Positions 45,387 through 54,166 of a DNA stretch of 64,000 bases are shown here, piece by piece (positions within the stretch are counted from its first letter, which is position 1; every line of letters begins with the position of its first letter). Origin of the DNA: Nonomuraea sp. NEAU-A123. GTDB taxonomy: Bacteria > Actinomycetota > Actinomycetes > Streptosporangiales > Streptosporangiaceae. The position numbers and the translations under genes were made by a program. The notes below the pieces were generated by a model that saw nothing but the letters and a program-made list of their open reading frames with translations, was not told the DNA's origin and made no database searches. The stretch spans positions 1-64,000 of the forward strand of contig NZ_JAHFZZ010000010.1 in the NCBI RefSeq assembly GCF_018603905.1. Direction: 5' to 3'.

Positions 45387-46064
45387 ATGGCCAGTCGTCC
45401 CTTGAACGAAGTCGTCGAAGCCGGATGGGCCGGTGCCCTTGAGCCGGTCGCCGAGCGTGTCTCCCAGATGGGTGAGTTCCTCCGCAACGAGATCGCCGAA
45501 GGCCGGCAGTATCTCCCCGCGGGCGCCAACGTACTGCGCGCCTTCAACCAGCCCTTCGACGACGTCAAGGTGCTGATCGTAGGCCAGGACCCGTACCCCA
45601 CACCCGGTCACCCCATCGGGCTGTCGTTCTCCGTCGCCCCCGACGTGCGGCCGCTGCCCGGCAGTCTGCTCAACATTTACAAGGAGATGGAGACCGACCT
45701 CGGGCTGCCGCGGCCGTCCAACGGCGACCTGACTCCCTGGGCCGACCAGGGCGTGCTGCTGCTCAACAGGGTCCTCACCGTCATGCCCGGCAAGCCCGCC
45801 TCCCACCGGGGCAAGGGCTGGGAAGAGGTCACCGAGCAGGCCATCCGCGCGCTGGTGGCCCGGGACAAGCCGATGGTCGCGATCCTGTGGGGCCGTGACG
45901 CGCGCAACCTGGCACCGATGCTCGGCAGCGTGCCGCGGATCGAGTCCGCGCACCCGTCGCCGCTGTCGGCACGCAACGGATTCTTCGGCTCCAGGCCGTT
46001 CAGCCGCGCCAACGAGCTCCTCGTCCAGCAAGGCGCCGGTCCGGTCGAGTGGAAGCTGCCCTAG
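45387..46064 (+). CDS. ung: Uracil-DNA glycosylase
   Basis: 225 residues, family-1 UDG. Water-activating Asp in VLIVGQDPYPTPGHPIGLSFSV, and the minor-groove loop HPSPLSARNGFF. Removes uracil from DNA as first step of base excision repair. Starts ATG 45387. Confidence 0.97.
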   Translation: MASRPLNEVVEAGWAGALEPVAERVSQMGEFLRNEIAEGRQYLPAGANVLRAFNQPFDDVKVLIVGQDPYPTPGHPIGLSFSVAPDVRPLPGSLLNIYKEMETDLGLPRPSNGDLTPWADQGVLLLNRVLTVMPGKPASHRGKGWEEVTEQAIRALVARDKPMVAILWGRDARNLAPMLGSVPRIESAHPSPLSARNGFFGSRPFSRANELLVQQGAGPVEWKLP

Positions 46065-46074
46065 CATCTTCGCC

Positions 46075-46398
46075 ATGAGTGATAACGAAAAATTCCTGCG
46101 CCTGACGGTCGAGCTGACCGTCGAGGTGCTCGACGTGGATGCGCTTCAGGCCGCGGCGCTGGCCGAAATCCGGCACCCCGACGCCGAACTCACCGATGAC
46201 GAGCGCGTCGAGCAGGCCGAGCTCGTCAAGTCGGACGACACCGGCGCGTCGGCCCTGCAGTGGCTGATCGAGCCCGACCACGTCCTCCAGCTCGTCGACC
46301 ACATCGACGAGATCGAGCCTCGTGAGGCCGTGCTGGGCGTCGAGCCGTCCGACGGTCCCAGCGAGGAAGAGGAAGAGGACGACCACGAGCACGCTTGA
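46075..46398 (+). CDS. Small acidic protein of unknown function
   Basis: 107 residues starting MSDNEKFLRLTVELTVEVLD. It ends in an acidic tail (SEEEEEDDHEHA). The first part alternates charged and hydrophobic residues, which suggests a small alpha/beta fold. Ten bases after ung, so probably cotranscribed. No family recognised; a role in DNA repair is only guessed from position. Confidence 0.7.
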   Translation: MSDNEKFLRLTVELTVEVLDVDALQAAALAEIRHPDAELTDDERVEQAELVKSDDTGASALQWLIEPDHVLQLVDHIDEIEPREAVLGVEPSDGPSEEEEEDDHEHA

Positions 46399-46401
46399 GT
46401 C

Positions 46402-46447
46402 CAGTGCGGGCCGCGGCGTCGCTTTCCGGGCACCGTGGCCCGCACTG
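46402..46447 (+). terminator. Hairpin terminator after the ung operon
   Basis: CAGTGCGGGCC (46402-46412) pairs with GGCCCGCACTG (46437-46447). The stem extends to about 15 pairs with one G-T, leaving a loop of 16 bases. No T-tract. Confidence 0.75.
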
Positions 46448-46478
46448 TGAGTTCCCAGTGCTCTGAGAGGACACTCAC

Positions 46479-46769
46479 TTGATCGTCGCATTCTCGATCA
46501 CGCCGCTGGGCGTCGGCGAAGGGGTCGCCGAGCCGGTCGCGCGCGCCGTCAAGGTGGTGCGGGAGAGCGGGCTGCCCAACCGGACGGACTCCATGTTCAC
46601 CACCATCGAGGGTGAGTGGGATGAGGTCATGTCCGTGGTCAAGCGGGCTGTTGACGCGGTGGCCGAGGTGGCGCCCCGGGTCAGCCTGGTGCTGAAGGCC
46701 GATCTGCGGGCCGGGGTCTCTGACGGCATGACCAGCAAGATCGAGTCCCTCGAGCGCCACCTGTCCTGA
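46479..46769 (+). CDS. MTH1187-family thiamine-binding protein
   Basis: 96 residues of the MTH1187/YkoF type: MIVAFSITPLGVGEGVAEPVARAVKVVRE and FTTIEGEWDEVMSVVKRAVD. These ferredoxin-like dimers bind thiamine or related molecules. The start is TTG 46479 with GAGAGG 8 bases upstream. Alone in its operon; a terminator-like hairpin follows. Confidence 0.85.
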   Translation: MIVAFSITPLGVGEGVAEPVARAVKVVRESGLPNRTDSMFTTIEGEWDEVMSVVKRAVDAVAEVAPRVSLVLKADLRAGVSDGMTSKIESLERHLS

Positions 46770-46782
46770 CCGCCGGTTTCCC

Positions 46783-46815
46783 GCCGACCCTGACTGGGGT
46801 TCCTAAAGGGTCGGC
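46783..46815 (+). terminator. Hairpin after the thiamine-binding gene
   Basis: GCCGACCC (46783-46790) pairs perfectly with GGGTCGGC (46808-46815) around a 17-base loop. Confidence 0.55.
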
Positions 46816-46949
46816 CTCTGACCGGCGCAGGGCGGGTCACCGTCGGCCCATGGTGGGTCATCCCCCGGCCGACGCGGGACGCACCGCCGCCGACCACGGC
46901 CCGAGACGGCCGCCGGACCTGCACGAGGCACGTCGCCGCCCGCGTCCGC

Positions 46950-47140
46950 TGCCCCCGAAAAACCGCCCCCGACCGACACGGGACACATCGCCCCCCAGGG
47001 CCGACGCCTCCGAAAAGACGGCCCCCGACCGGCAGGGGGCGCGTCGCGACGACCGAGCGCCCCAAGAGACGCCCGCCGACGACACGCAACCGCGGCCTTC
47101 GGAAAGACAGCCCCCAGACCAGCACGGGGCGCGTCGCTGC
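46950..47140. repeat. Degenerate 36-bp direct repeats in a gene-free gap
   Basis: The gap 46770-47360 has no convincing gene. Three related copies of about 36 bases begin with GAAA and end in GGG-RCRCRTCGC, at 46957, 47013 and 47102, with the word GGGGCGCGTCGC exact at 47036 and 47126. Surrounding text is C/G-rich debris. Probably another slippage-derived repeat block. Confidence 0.6.
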
Positions 47141-47274
47141 CGCCGACCACGACCGGGACCTCCTGAGAGGCGGTCGCTGATCCAGCGCGGGGTCGGCCGC
47201 TGTAACGGCGCCTACCGCTCAGCGGCGCGTGCACCTCCTGGCCCCGTGGATTGATCGTCTATCCCCCATTTCGA

Positions 47275-47312
47275 GATATGTCTTGACCCGTTCGCTAGAC
47301 GCGACATATCGT
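47275..47312 (+). promoter_or_regulatory. Promoter and inverted repeat before the FAD monooxygenase
   Basis: TTGACC (47283-47288) and TATCGT (47307-47312) are spaced 18 bases. GATATGTC (47275-47282) and GACATATC (47303-47310) form a perfect inverted repeat flanking them. Farther down, ACGCG/CGCGT repeats flank ATATTA. An operator function is likely; its regulator is not adjacent. Confidence 0.55.
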
Positions 47313-47360
47313 GTTGCTCGACCAATAACGCGATATTACGCGTTCTCGGAGGTGGGTTGA

Positions 47361-48956
47361 GTGCACGAGCGAGTACCCGTTCTTGTCGTCGGCGGAGGCT
47401 ACGCCGGGTTGAGCGCGGCGGCGCTGCTGGCGTGGCGTGAAGTGCCCGTCATGCTCGTCGAGCGGCACGCCAGTACGTCGGTCCAGCCCAAGGCGTTCGG
47501 GGTGGGGCCCAGAGCCGTCGAGTTACTGCGCCCGGTGCCCGGGATCGAGCAGTCGCTGCGTGACATCTGGCAGGGCATCGGTGACGGCATGCGCATCGCG
47601 ATCGCGCCGAACCTGGCCGACCCGAACCCGCACATGATCATGACCAACGAGGGGGACGAGTTCGCCTTTCTCGCCGACGTCACACCCGCCGCGCAGGTGG
47701 GCGCCCCACAGTCGGAGGTGGAGCGGGTGCTGCGGGCCAAGGCCGAGGAGCTCGGCGCCGACCTGCGGTTCTCTACCGAGCTGATCTCGCTGGAGCAGGA
47801 CGCCGAGGGTGTCACCGCGGTCATCCGCGCCGACGGCGTCGACAGCGTCGTACGGGCCGACTACGTGGTGGCCGCCGACGGCTTCCGCAGCCCGCTGCGC
47901 ACCCAGTTGGGCATCCCCACCTCGGGGAAGGGCGAGCTGGGGTTGATGTGCTCGATCATGTTCGATGCCGACCTGACCGAGCTGGTACGGGAGCGCGAGG
48001 TCACGCTCTGGTACCTGCAGAATGAGGTCTTCACCGGCGTCATCGTGACCGGCACGGGCGTGGGCGCGCATGTGGTGGGCGTCAACTACGACCCCGCCAA
48101 GGGTGAGAGCGAGGCCGACTTCACCGAGGAACGCTGCGTCGAGCTGGTACGGGTGGCGATCGGCGTGCCCGACCTCGACGTACGGGTGCTCGACAAGACC
48201 ACCTTCGCCATGGCGCACATCCTGGCCGACCGCTACCGCGACAGGCGGGTGTTCCTGGCCGGCGACGCGGCGCACACGATGCCGCCCACCGGCGGGCAGG
48301 GCGGGAGCACCGCGCTGCAGGACGGCTGCGACATCGCATGGCGGCTCTGGCTGGTGGCGACCGGGCAGGCCGGACCGGATTTCCTCGACAGCTACGATGC
48401 CGAACGGCGTCCCATCGGCACGCTGACGGCCGACGCCCAGCTCGCGAATCTCGGCGTCCGGATGCCTCCCGCGATGCGTACCGACTACCCGGAACCACTC
48501 GAAGACCCCATGAGCGCCATCATCGGATACCGCTACCACTCGACGGCGATCCTGGAGGAGCCCGGTGACGACGGGGCGCTCCTGGAGGATCCGCGCGTAC
48601 CGACTGGGCGTCCGGGCAGCCGCGCCCCGCACGTGGCGCTCGACTGGGACGGCCAGCTGATCTCGACCATCGACCTGTTCGGATTCGGGTTCGTACTGAT
48701 CGCCGGGCCTGAGGGGCGGGCCTGGATGGACGCGGGGCGGCTGGTCAAGGAGCGGCTGCGCATCCAGCTCACCCGCGTACTGGTGGACGAAGAGCTGATG
48801 GACGTCGACGGCTGCTGGGCGGAGAGGTACGGCGTGGGCAGGGGCGGCGCCGTACTGGTCCGCCCTGACGGCTACGTCGCCTGGCGCTCCCCGGACACCG
48901 ACCCGGACCCCGCGACCACCCTCGAACGGGCCCTCAGGCAGATGCTCAACCGCTGA
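47361..48956 (+). CDS. FAD-dependent aromatic monooxygenase
   Basis: 531 residues from GTG 47361, just after GGAGGTGG. It has the FAD-binding GGGYAGLSAAALL, the second FAD motif DRRVFLAGDAAHTMPPTGG, and a C-terminal thioredoxin-like domain as in phenol- and polyketide-hydroxylases (PheA/TfdB class). NADPH-dependent ring hydroxylation is likely. No biosynthetic cluster lies next to it, so the substrate is open. Confidence 0.9.
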   Translation: MHERVPVLVVGGGYAGLSAAALLAWREVPVMLVERHASTSVQPKAFGVGPRAVELLRPVPGIEQSLRDIWQGIGDGMRIAIAPNLADPNPHMIMTNEGDEFAFLADVTPAAQVGAPQSEVERVLRAKAEELGADLRFSTELISLEQDAEGVTAVIRADGVDSVVRADYVVAADGFRSPLRTQLGIPTSGKGELGLMCSIMFDADLTELVREREVTLWYLQNEVFTGVIVTGTGVGAHVVGVNYDPAKGESEADFTEERCVELVRVAIGVPDLDVRVLDKTTFAMAHILADRYRDRRVFLAGDAAHTMPPTGGQGGSTALQDGCDIAWRLWLVATGQAGPDFLDSYDAERRPIGTLTADAQLANLGVRMPPAMRTDYPEPLEDPMSAIIGYRYHSTAILEEPGDDGALLEDPRVPTGRPGSRAPHVALDWDGQLISTIDLFGFGFVLIAGPEGRAWMDAGRLVKERLRIQLTRVLVDEELMDVDGCWAERYGVGRGGAVLVRPDGYVAWRSPDTDPDPATTLERALRQMLNR

Positions 48957-48971
48957 CGGCGACTCAGAGGG

Positions 48972-49065
48972 CCCGCGACCACCCGTGTGCCATCCCACCT
49001 CAGCACGCTGACAGCGAGCCCGCGACCGCCTGTGTTACGTCCCACCTCTGCACGCTGGCGGCGCC
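48972..49065. repeat. 47-bp tandem duplication
   Basis: Two imperfect 47-base copies begin at 48972 and 49019, each opening with CCCGCGACC and holding CCCACCT and GCACGCTG at equal distances. They lie in the gap between the convergent monooxygenase and ABC-2 permease genes. Confidence 0.7.
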
Positions 49066-49108
49066 CAGAAAAGGCGAGCCGCTGTCAAAGTGGCACCGGC
49101 AACCCGCC

Positions 49109-49930
49109 TCAGAAGAGGCGCAACTGCCCGGTTCGCTGGGCTCGGGCCTCTCCCAGCCGGAGCGCCCCGACCGCCGCGAGCAGTAAGACCCCGGACAGTA
49201 CGGTCAGCCCGGCCAGCTCCCCGGCCAGGTCGCCGATGCCCTGCCCGTCGAGCAGCGCGCCGCGCACGACCGCCAGGCTGCCGGTGAGCGGGAGCACCGA
49301 GCCGATGGCCCGGATCCAGCCGGGCAGCGCGAACACCGGCAGCCGCACCCCGCTGGCGAACCACATCGGATCGTCCAGCAGCGTGTAGAGAAAGGCGGCG
49401 TCCCTGGAGAAGATCAGCACACTGTTCAGGAACGCCCCCCACGCGACCGCGGGCACCAGCATGGCCAGGAAGACCACCGCGTACATGGCCGGATGCGCCA
49501 CGTTCACCACGTCCAGCAGCGTGAACATCGCCACCGCGAAACAGGCGAACAGCCAGGCGTTCTGCACCAGCGCGGCGAACCCGTTGGCGACGACCACGGC
49601 CAGCCGGTTCGCGGGTGACAGGAAGAGTAGTTCCAGCGTGCCGGTCTGGCGCTCGATGGAGAAGTGCCAGGCCGACTGCACCAGCGAGAAGAAGAACGTG
49701 AACCCCAGCGCCCCCGTGGCCAGGAAGGCGAGCAGCCGTTCCGGGTCGGCGGCGAGCGGCCAGCGCTCGGCGATGCCCGGCGTCGCGGCCAGCGGCCGGA
49801 GCGTGTAGTAGGTCTCGGCGAGCTTCAGCAACGGCCAGACCAGCATCGAGAACAGGACCAGCTTGCTGCCGAAGATCTGGCGGTGCTGCTTGAGCGCCTC
49901 GGCCCGCATGACCTTCGCCGCGTGCCTCAC
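49109..49930 (-). CDS. ABC-2 type transporter permease (downstream)
   Basis: 273 residues from GTG 49930, preceded by AGGTGAT. The start MRAEALKQHRQIFGSK and the rest give about six membrane helices (LFACFAVAMFTLLDVVN, VLSGVLLLAAVGALRLG). Pairs with the ATPase and second permease upstream on the same strand, but 211 gene-free bases separate it from the ATPase gene. Confidence 0.85.
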   Translation of the reverse strand: MRHAAKVMRAEALKQHRQIFGSKLVLFSMLVWPLLKLAETYYTLRPLAATPGIAERWPLAADPERLLAFLATGALGFTFFFSLVQSAWHFSIERQTGTLELLFLSPANRLAVVVANGFAALVQNAWLFACFAVAMFTLLDVVNVAHPAMYAVVFLAMLVPAVAWGAFLNSVLIFSRDAAFLYTLLDDPMWFASGVRLPVFALPGWIRAIGSVLPLTGSLAVVRGALLDGQGIGDLAGELAGLTVLSGVLLLAAVGALRLGEARAQRTGQLRLF

Positions 49931-50141
49931 GTCATCACCTGCCACCGGCTCGTGCGGTTGCCGAGCGCGCAGGCCGTACAGCCCGTGCCGGTCTCTGTGC
50001 GGCACCACGACGGAGTCGAACCCACCTCCGACCGAGCCCACAACGGAGTGACACCCAGCCGCAGGCGGCACCACGTCGCGGTCACGCCCATCCCTGTACG
50101 ACACGGCGACCAGGCCGTGCCCGTCCCCTCGTGCGGCCCCA

Positions 50142-51071
50142 TCACGCGATCACCTCCAGCGAGCGGTCGCTCAGCGCGAGGATCGCGTCCTCAAGGGAGG
50201 GCTCCACGATCTCCAGCCCGCCGAGCGCGCCGCCCGACTCGATGATCGTCGTGGTCAGTGCCCCGGTCAGGTCGTCCGGATGGTTCAGCTCGACCACCCC
50301 GCCCGGTGCGAGCCGTACGCGGCTGTCGAAGGCCAGCGCGGCGGCCTCGATCTGGGGCGACAGGTTCGTGACCGTGATCCGGACCGTGCGATGGCAACCG
50401 GTCTGGGCCATCAGCTCGGCCGGCGAGCCCGCCGCGAGGTGGCGGCCGTCGCCGATCACGTACACGTGCTCGCAGAGCTGCTCGACCTCCGCCAGGTAGT
50501 GGCTGGTGAGGAGCACGCCCTTGCCCTGCTCGGCCAGCCCGGCCACGACCTTGCGCAGGTCACGGGCGATCGGCGCGTCGAGCCCCAGCGTGGGCTCGTC
50601 GAGCAGCAGGTAGTCGGGGTCGTTGATCAGGCCTCGCGCGATGGACAGCCGCTGGGTCATGCCGCGCGAGTACTGTTCGACACGCGTGCCGGCGGCATGT
50701 GTCAGCCCGACGAGTTCGAGCAGTTGGCCGATGCGCGGCTTGAGCACTTTGGTGGGGATGTCGTAGAGCTGGCCGAAGTACCAGAGATTCTCCCGGCCGG
50801 TCATGCGTGCGTAGACCATGCGCTCGCCGCCGGCGATCAGGTTGATCCTCTTCCGTACGGCATGTGGCTGCTTGACCGGGTCGAGGCCGCCCACGCTGAC
50901 GGTGCCGGACGTCTGCCGGAGCAGCGTGGCCAGGATTTTGATGGTGGTGGTCTTGCCGGCGCCGTTCAGCCCGAGCAGCCCGGTGACGCGGCCGCTGGGG
51001 ATCGACAGGTTCAAGCCGTCGACGGCCACCTTCGCCCCGAACTCCTTGCGCAGGTTCACGGTCTCGATCAT
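50142..51071 (-). CDS. ABC-2 type transporter ATPase
   Basis: 309 residues from ATG 51071. Walker A GLLGLNGAGKTTTIK, signature YSRGMTQRLSIARGL, Walker B DYLLLDEPTLGLD. Drug-efflux (DrrA-like) type ATPase. Its start overlaps the stop of the upstream permease gene by one base (TGATG). An upstream extension of the frame exists but lies inside that gene. Confidence 0.95.
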   Translation of the reverse strand: MIETVNLRKEFGAKVAVDGLNLSIPSGRVTGLLGLNGAGKTTTIKILATLLRQTSGTVSVGGLDPVKQPHAVRKRINLIAGGERMVYARMTGRENLWYFGQLYDIPTKVLKPRIGQLLELVGLTHAAGTRVEQYSRGMTQRLSIARGLINDPDYLLLDEPTLGLDAPIARDLRKVVAGLAEQGKGVLLTSHYLAEVEQLCEHVYVIGDGRHLAAGSPAELMAQTGCHRTVRITVTNLSPQIEAAALAFDSRVRLAPGGVVELNHPDDLTGALTTTIIESGGALGGLEIVEPSLEDAILALSDRSLEVIA

Positions 51072-51868
51072 CAATAACTCCGTTCCATGGCCCTGCGCTC
51101 CGCCCAGGGCATCGCGAGGAATCCGGCGGCGGTGTAGGCGAGGCCGAGGGCGACGGCTACGGCGAGGCGGCCTGGATCCAGCCCGGTGCCGCCGGTGAAG
51201 ACGCCACGGATCACGTCCATGGCAGCCGTGACCGGCACTGCCTCGCCGAGCCACCGGAACGCCTCAGGGAGGTACTCCCTCGGAAAGGTGAACCCGGACA
51301 GCAAGGCAATCGCGTGGAACACACTGTTCTGGGCGATATGCGCCTCGCCAGCGACGATCATCACGTTGCTCAGCACGGCCGACATCCCGAACACCGCCAG
51401 AGCCAGCCCCGCCACGGCCAGCACCGCGTCCGCCGCCCCCGTCGGCGCCAGCCGTACCCCGAACAATGCCGCGCACCCGAACAACACGGCCACCTCGACC
51501 GCCACCGCGGTGAAGGCGAACGCCGAGAACCCCAGCAGGTACGGCAGGCGCCGCGCCGGAGCCACGATCAGCGCGCCCATCGTGCCCTCGCGCTGCTCCT
51601 GGATCATCGCCTTGCCGGTCCAGAGGATGCCGTGCACGACGAACATGTACGCGGCGGCGCCCACGGCGATGTATCCGAGATAGTCGCCGGTGCCCGCCTT
51701 CCCGCGGAACTCCGCAGATATCTCCCCACCCGCCACGGCCCGCAGCCCCAGATAGGCCAGCCCGATGGTGAAGACACCCAGCAACAGGGTGCCGATGAAG
51801 TACGACCACGGGTAGGCCCGCCTGGTCACCAACCACGACCGTCTCAGGGTCGCCCATGCCACGCTCAT
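51071..51868 (-). CDS. ABC-2 type transporter permease (upstream)
   Basis: 265 residues with about six membrane helices (YFIGTLLLGVFTIGLAYLG, AVLAVAGLALAVFGMSAVLS) and the ABC-2 region FTFPREYLPEAFRWLGEAVP. With the ATPase and the second permease it forms a two-permease exporter. First gene of the operon and divergent from the HxlR-peroxiredoxin gene. Confidence 0.92.
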   Translation of the reverse strand: MSVAWATLRRSWLVTRRAYPWSYFIGTLLLGVFTIGLAYLGLRAVAGGEISAEFRGKAGTGDYLGYIAVGAAAYMFVVHGILWTGKAMIQEQREGTMGALIVAPARRLPYLLGFSAFAFTAVAVEVAVLFGCAALFGVRLAPTGAADAVLAVAGLALAVFGMSAVLSNVMIVAGEAHIAQNSVFHAIALLSGFTFPREYLPEAFRWLGEAVPVTAAMDVIRGVFTGGTGLDPGRLAVAVALGLAYTAAGFLAMPWAERRAMERSY

Positions 51869-51889
51869 GAGTCTCCTTTGGGAACTGAC

Positions 51890-51910
51890 TGAGTTTCTAT
51901 CAGAGACTCA
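51890..51910. promoter_or_regulatory. Probable HxlR operator
   Basis: TGAGTTTCT (51890-51898) and AGAGACTCA (51902-51910) are inverted with 8 of 9 positions matching around ATC. It lies between the divergent ABC-2 operon (start 51868) and the regulator gene (start 51931), fitting HxlR control of both. Confidence 0.6.
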
Positions 51911-51930
51911 CTTGGCGGTAAAGTCCTGAT

Positions 51931-52971
51931 ATGGCTAGAGAGCTGCGCTCGCAGGACGCCGAGTGCTCGATCGCCCAGGCGGCCGCCGTGGTGGGCGACT
52001 GGTGGAGCCTGCTCATCGTCCGCGAGGTGACGCGCGGCCACCGCCGGTTCGACGACCTGCTGGGCGAACTGGGCATTTCCCGCAAGGTGCTGACGGAACG
52101 GCTCAAGCACCTGGTGGAACACGGGGTGCTGGTACGGGAGCCGTATCAGAGCGGGCCGGTGCGGTACGAGTACGTCCTCACGGACGCGGGGTGGGCACTG
52201 GCACCCATGCTGATCACCATGCAGGACTGGGCTGACCGCTGGCTCCTCGGCGACGGCACCCTCACGGGGGCGGCGGCACCACGAAGCGCGGAAGCCGCCC
52301 GCGTCCACGCCCTGGTAGGCACTCGCGTCCCCGACCCTCTGAAGTTGCCCAGCACCAGCACCAGCAGCCGTCCCCTAGCCACCACCGACCGGCCCGGCAC
52401 CGTCGACCATCTGCCCACCACCACAAACCAAACCGGCGCCGCCGTCCATCCACTGACCGCTCCCGGCCAGACCGCCAGCCGTCCACTGACCACCGTCGGT
52501 CGACCAGCGTCGGTGGGTGAGCGAACGCCGTTGCTCGATGTCGTGGCAGATGCGCGGGCGACGGTCCTGTTCGGCTATCCGTCGACGGGCATGCCCGCCC
52601 CACTACCGCCAGGCTGGAGTCAAGTCCCCGGAGCAGCGGGCTGCACGATCGAGAACCGCATCTTCCGCGACCGGCACGCCGAGTTCGCCGCCCGTGACAT
52701 CGCCATTCACGGCGTGAGCACTCAGCGATCCGACGAGCAAGCCGCCTTCGCCGCCGCGGAAGACATCCCGTTTCCCCTGCTCTCGGACATGGACCTGCGG
52801 CTCGCGGCGGCCCTCCGCCTTCCCACGTTCCGCGCCGGTCAAGCCCTGCGGCTCAAGCGCCTGATCCTGGTCGTGGACCGCCTCCGCGTGATCCGCCACG
52901 TCATCTTCCCCGTACTGGACATCCCGGCCGCCATCACCGAGGCACTGACAGCCACCGAAGCCATTACCTGA
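51931..52971 (+). CDS. HxlR-type regulator fused to a peroxiredoxin-like domain
   Basis: 346 residues. The winged helix of the HxlR family (about 8-105) has the family cysteine Cys12 in DAECSIAQAAAVVGDWW; in YodB/HypR-type relatives this cysteine is redox-sensitive. A low-complexity linker (about 111-205) of repeated PLT/GRP/GQT-like units follows. The end (about 205-340) looks like a peroxiredoxin/BCP fold: Cys238 in GAAGCTIENRIFRD corresponds to the peroxidatic cysteine, and the resolving cysteine four residues later in BCP is missing. Divergent from the exporter. It may sense peroxide or thiol-reactive drugs directly. Confidence 0.8.
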   Translation: MARELRSQDAECSIAQAAAVVGDWWSLLIVREVTRGHRRFDDLLGELGISRKVLTERLKHLVEHGVLVREPYQSGPVRYEYVLTDAGWALAPMLITMQDWADRWLLGDGTLTGAAAPRSAEAARVHALVGTRVPDPLKLPSTSTSSRPLATTDRPGTVDHLPTTTNQTGAAVHPLTAPGQTASRPLTTVGRPASVGERTPLLDVVADARATVLFGYPSTGMPAPLPPGWSQVPGAAGCTIENRIFRDRHAEFAARDIAIHGVSTQRSDEQAAFAAAEDIPFPLLSDMDLRLAAALRLPTFRAGQALRLKRLILVVDRLRVIRHVIFPVLDIPAAITEALTATEAIT

Positions 52972-53161
52972 TCCCGCACACGCCCCTGGCGACCGTCGGT
53001 CCGGCGCGGGACGCCGAGCCGGATCATCGCCGGCTCCTCGTCACCAGAGCCGGCGATGACCGCTCTGGCATTCCGGCCGAACCTCCCGCCCCACGACCCC
53101 TCGCGAGCCGCGATTCTCCTGGTCAGAAGCCGACTCACGCGATCCTTCCCCGTCAGGGTGG

Positions 53162-54135
53162 TCAGCTGGCGATTAGTTGCTCCCGCTCTGCCAGCAGTGC
53201 CCTGTGCTGGGCCTCCAGTTGTTCTCTGCGTCTGGTCAAGGCCTCCACGGTTTTGGCGACCCACTGGTAGATCGAGGCCACCGCGTCGCGGGTCTTGTTG
53301 ATGCGCTGGTGTTTGAGCGCGTCCGTGATGATGTTGTCGAAGAACGAGTCCACGAACCACCGCGTGTCCACCTTGGGCATCTGGAGGTCGGCGGCCCACC
53401 CGACGTCCGCCAGTTCGCGGGAGAAGACGTCTAGCGCTCGCTGGGCGTGCCAAGCTGCTTGATCCGCTCTTGATAGATGGCCGTGTTCGATCGCGTCGGC
53501 CAGCACGCCACCGCCGAGCAGGTCCCAGGTCGACGCGCCGCGTGCCTTGTTCAGGAGCGTCAGGACGATGCCCAGTGCCTCGCCCGCGGCCGTGCCCGCG
53601 TGCCGGGCTTCGGTGTATTCCCTGAGGTCGGCTTGTGTGTTGGCCAGTTTCTTCGAGGTCTCTAGTAGCTTCTGGCCGCGTTCGTTGTCCAGCCCGATCA
53701 GGAGGCCTTCCTTGTCGGCCAGCAGTTTCTCGTACGTCTGATGGGCCCCCGAGATCGTGGCGAGTTCTCGTTCGGTGGCCTGAGGTCGGCGGTCAGGTCG
53801 TCGAGCCTGCGGCGCTGGCCGCGTAGCCGTTCCCAGGCGGCCTCCGCTTCGGCTCGTTCCCTGGCCAGCCGCTCCTCCTTGGAGCCTGCGATGGGGCCCG
53901 CGAGTACGGCCAGGAAGCCGCCGAGCCTGCCTTCGAGGCGGGTGACGTCGCGCTGTTCCTTGGCCAGTTGTGTCTCCAACTGGCTGGTCAGCTCGGTGAC
54001 CTCCCGGATCTGGACGGTTATCGTCTTCCGTCGGGTGGTCAGGTGATCGAATCGGCGAATCTGCTCGCGGGACTCGCGTAATTTACGGTCAACGTCTGCG
54101 AAAGCGTCCACATGGGTTTTACGAACGGTGAGCAT
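53162..54135 (-). pseudogene. Frameshifted coiled-coil gene
   Basis: Two overlapping minus-strand frames make one protein of about 324 residues if one base is restored near 53775-53785. The first part (from ATG 54135) is coiled coil (TSQLETQLAKEQRDVTRLEG, ERAEAEAAWERLRGQRR). The second continues ELATISGAHQTYEKLL and LLGGGVLADAIEHGHLS to LAEREQLIAS. Reading across a missing G restores the frame. No family recognised. Could be a real pseudogene or a sequencing error. Confidence 0.7.
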
Positions 54136-54166
54136 GTGGGGTTCCTCCCGGAGGGGTGTGGCCGAT

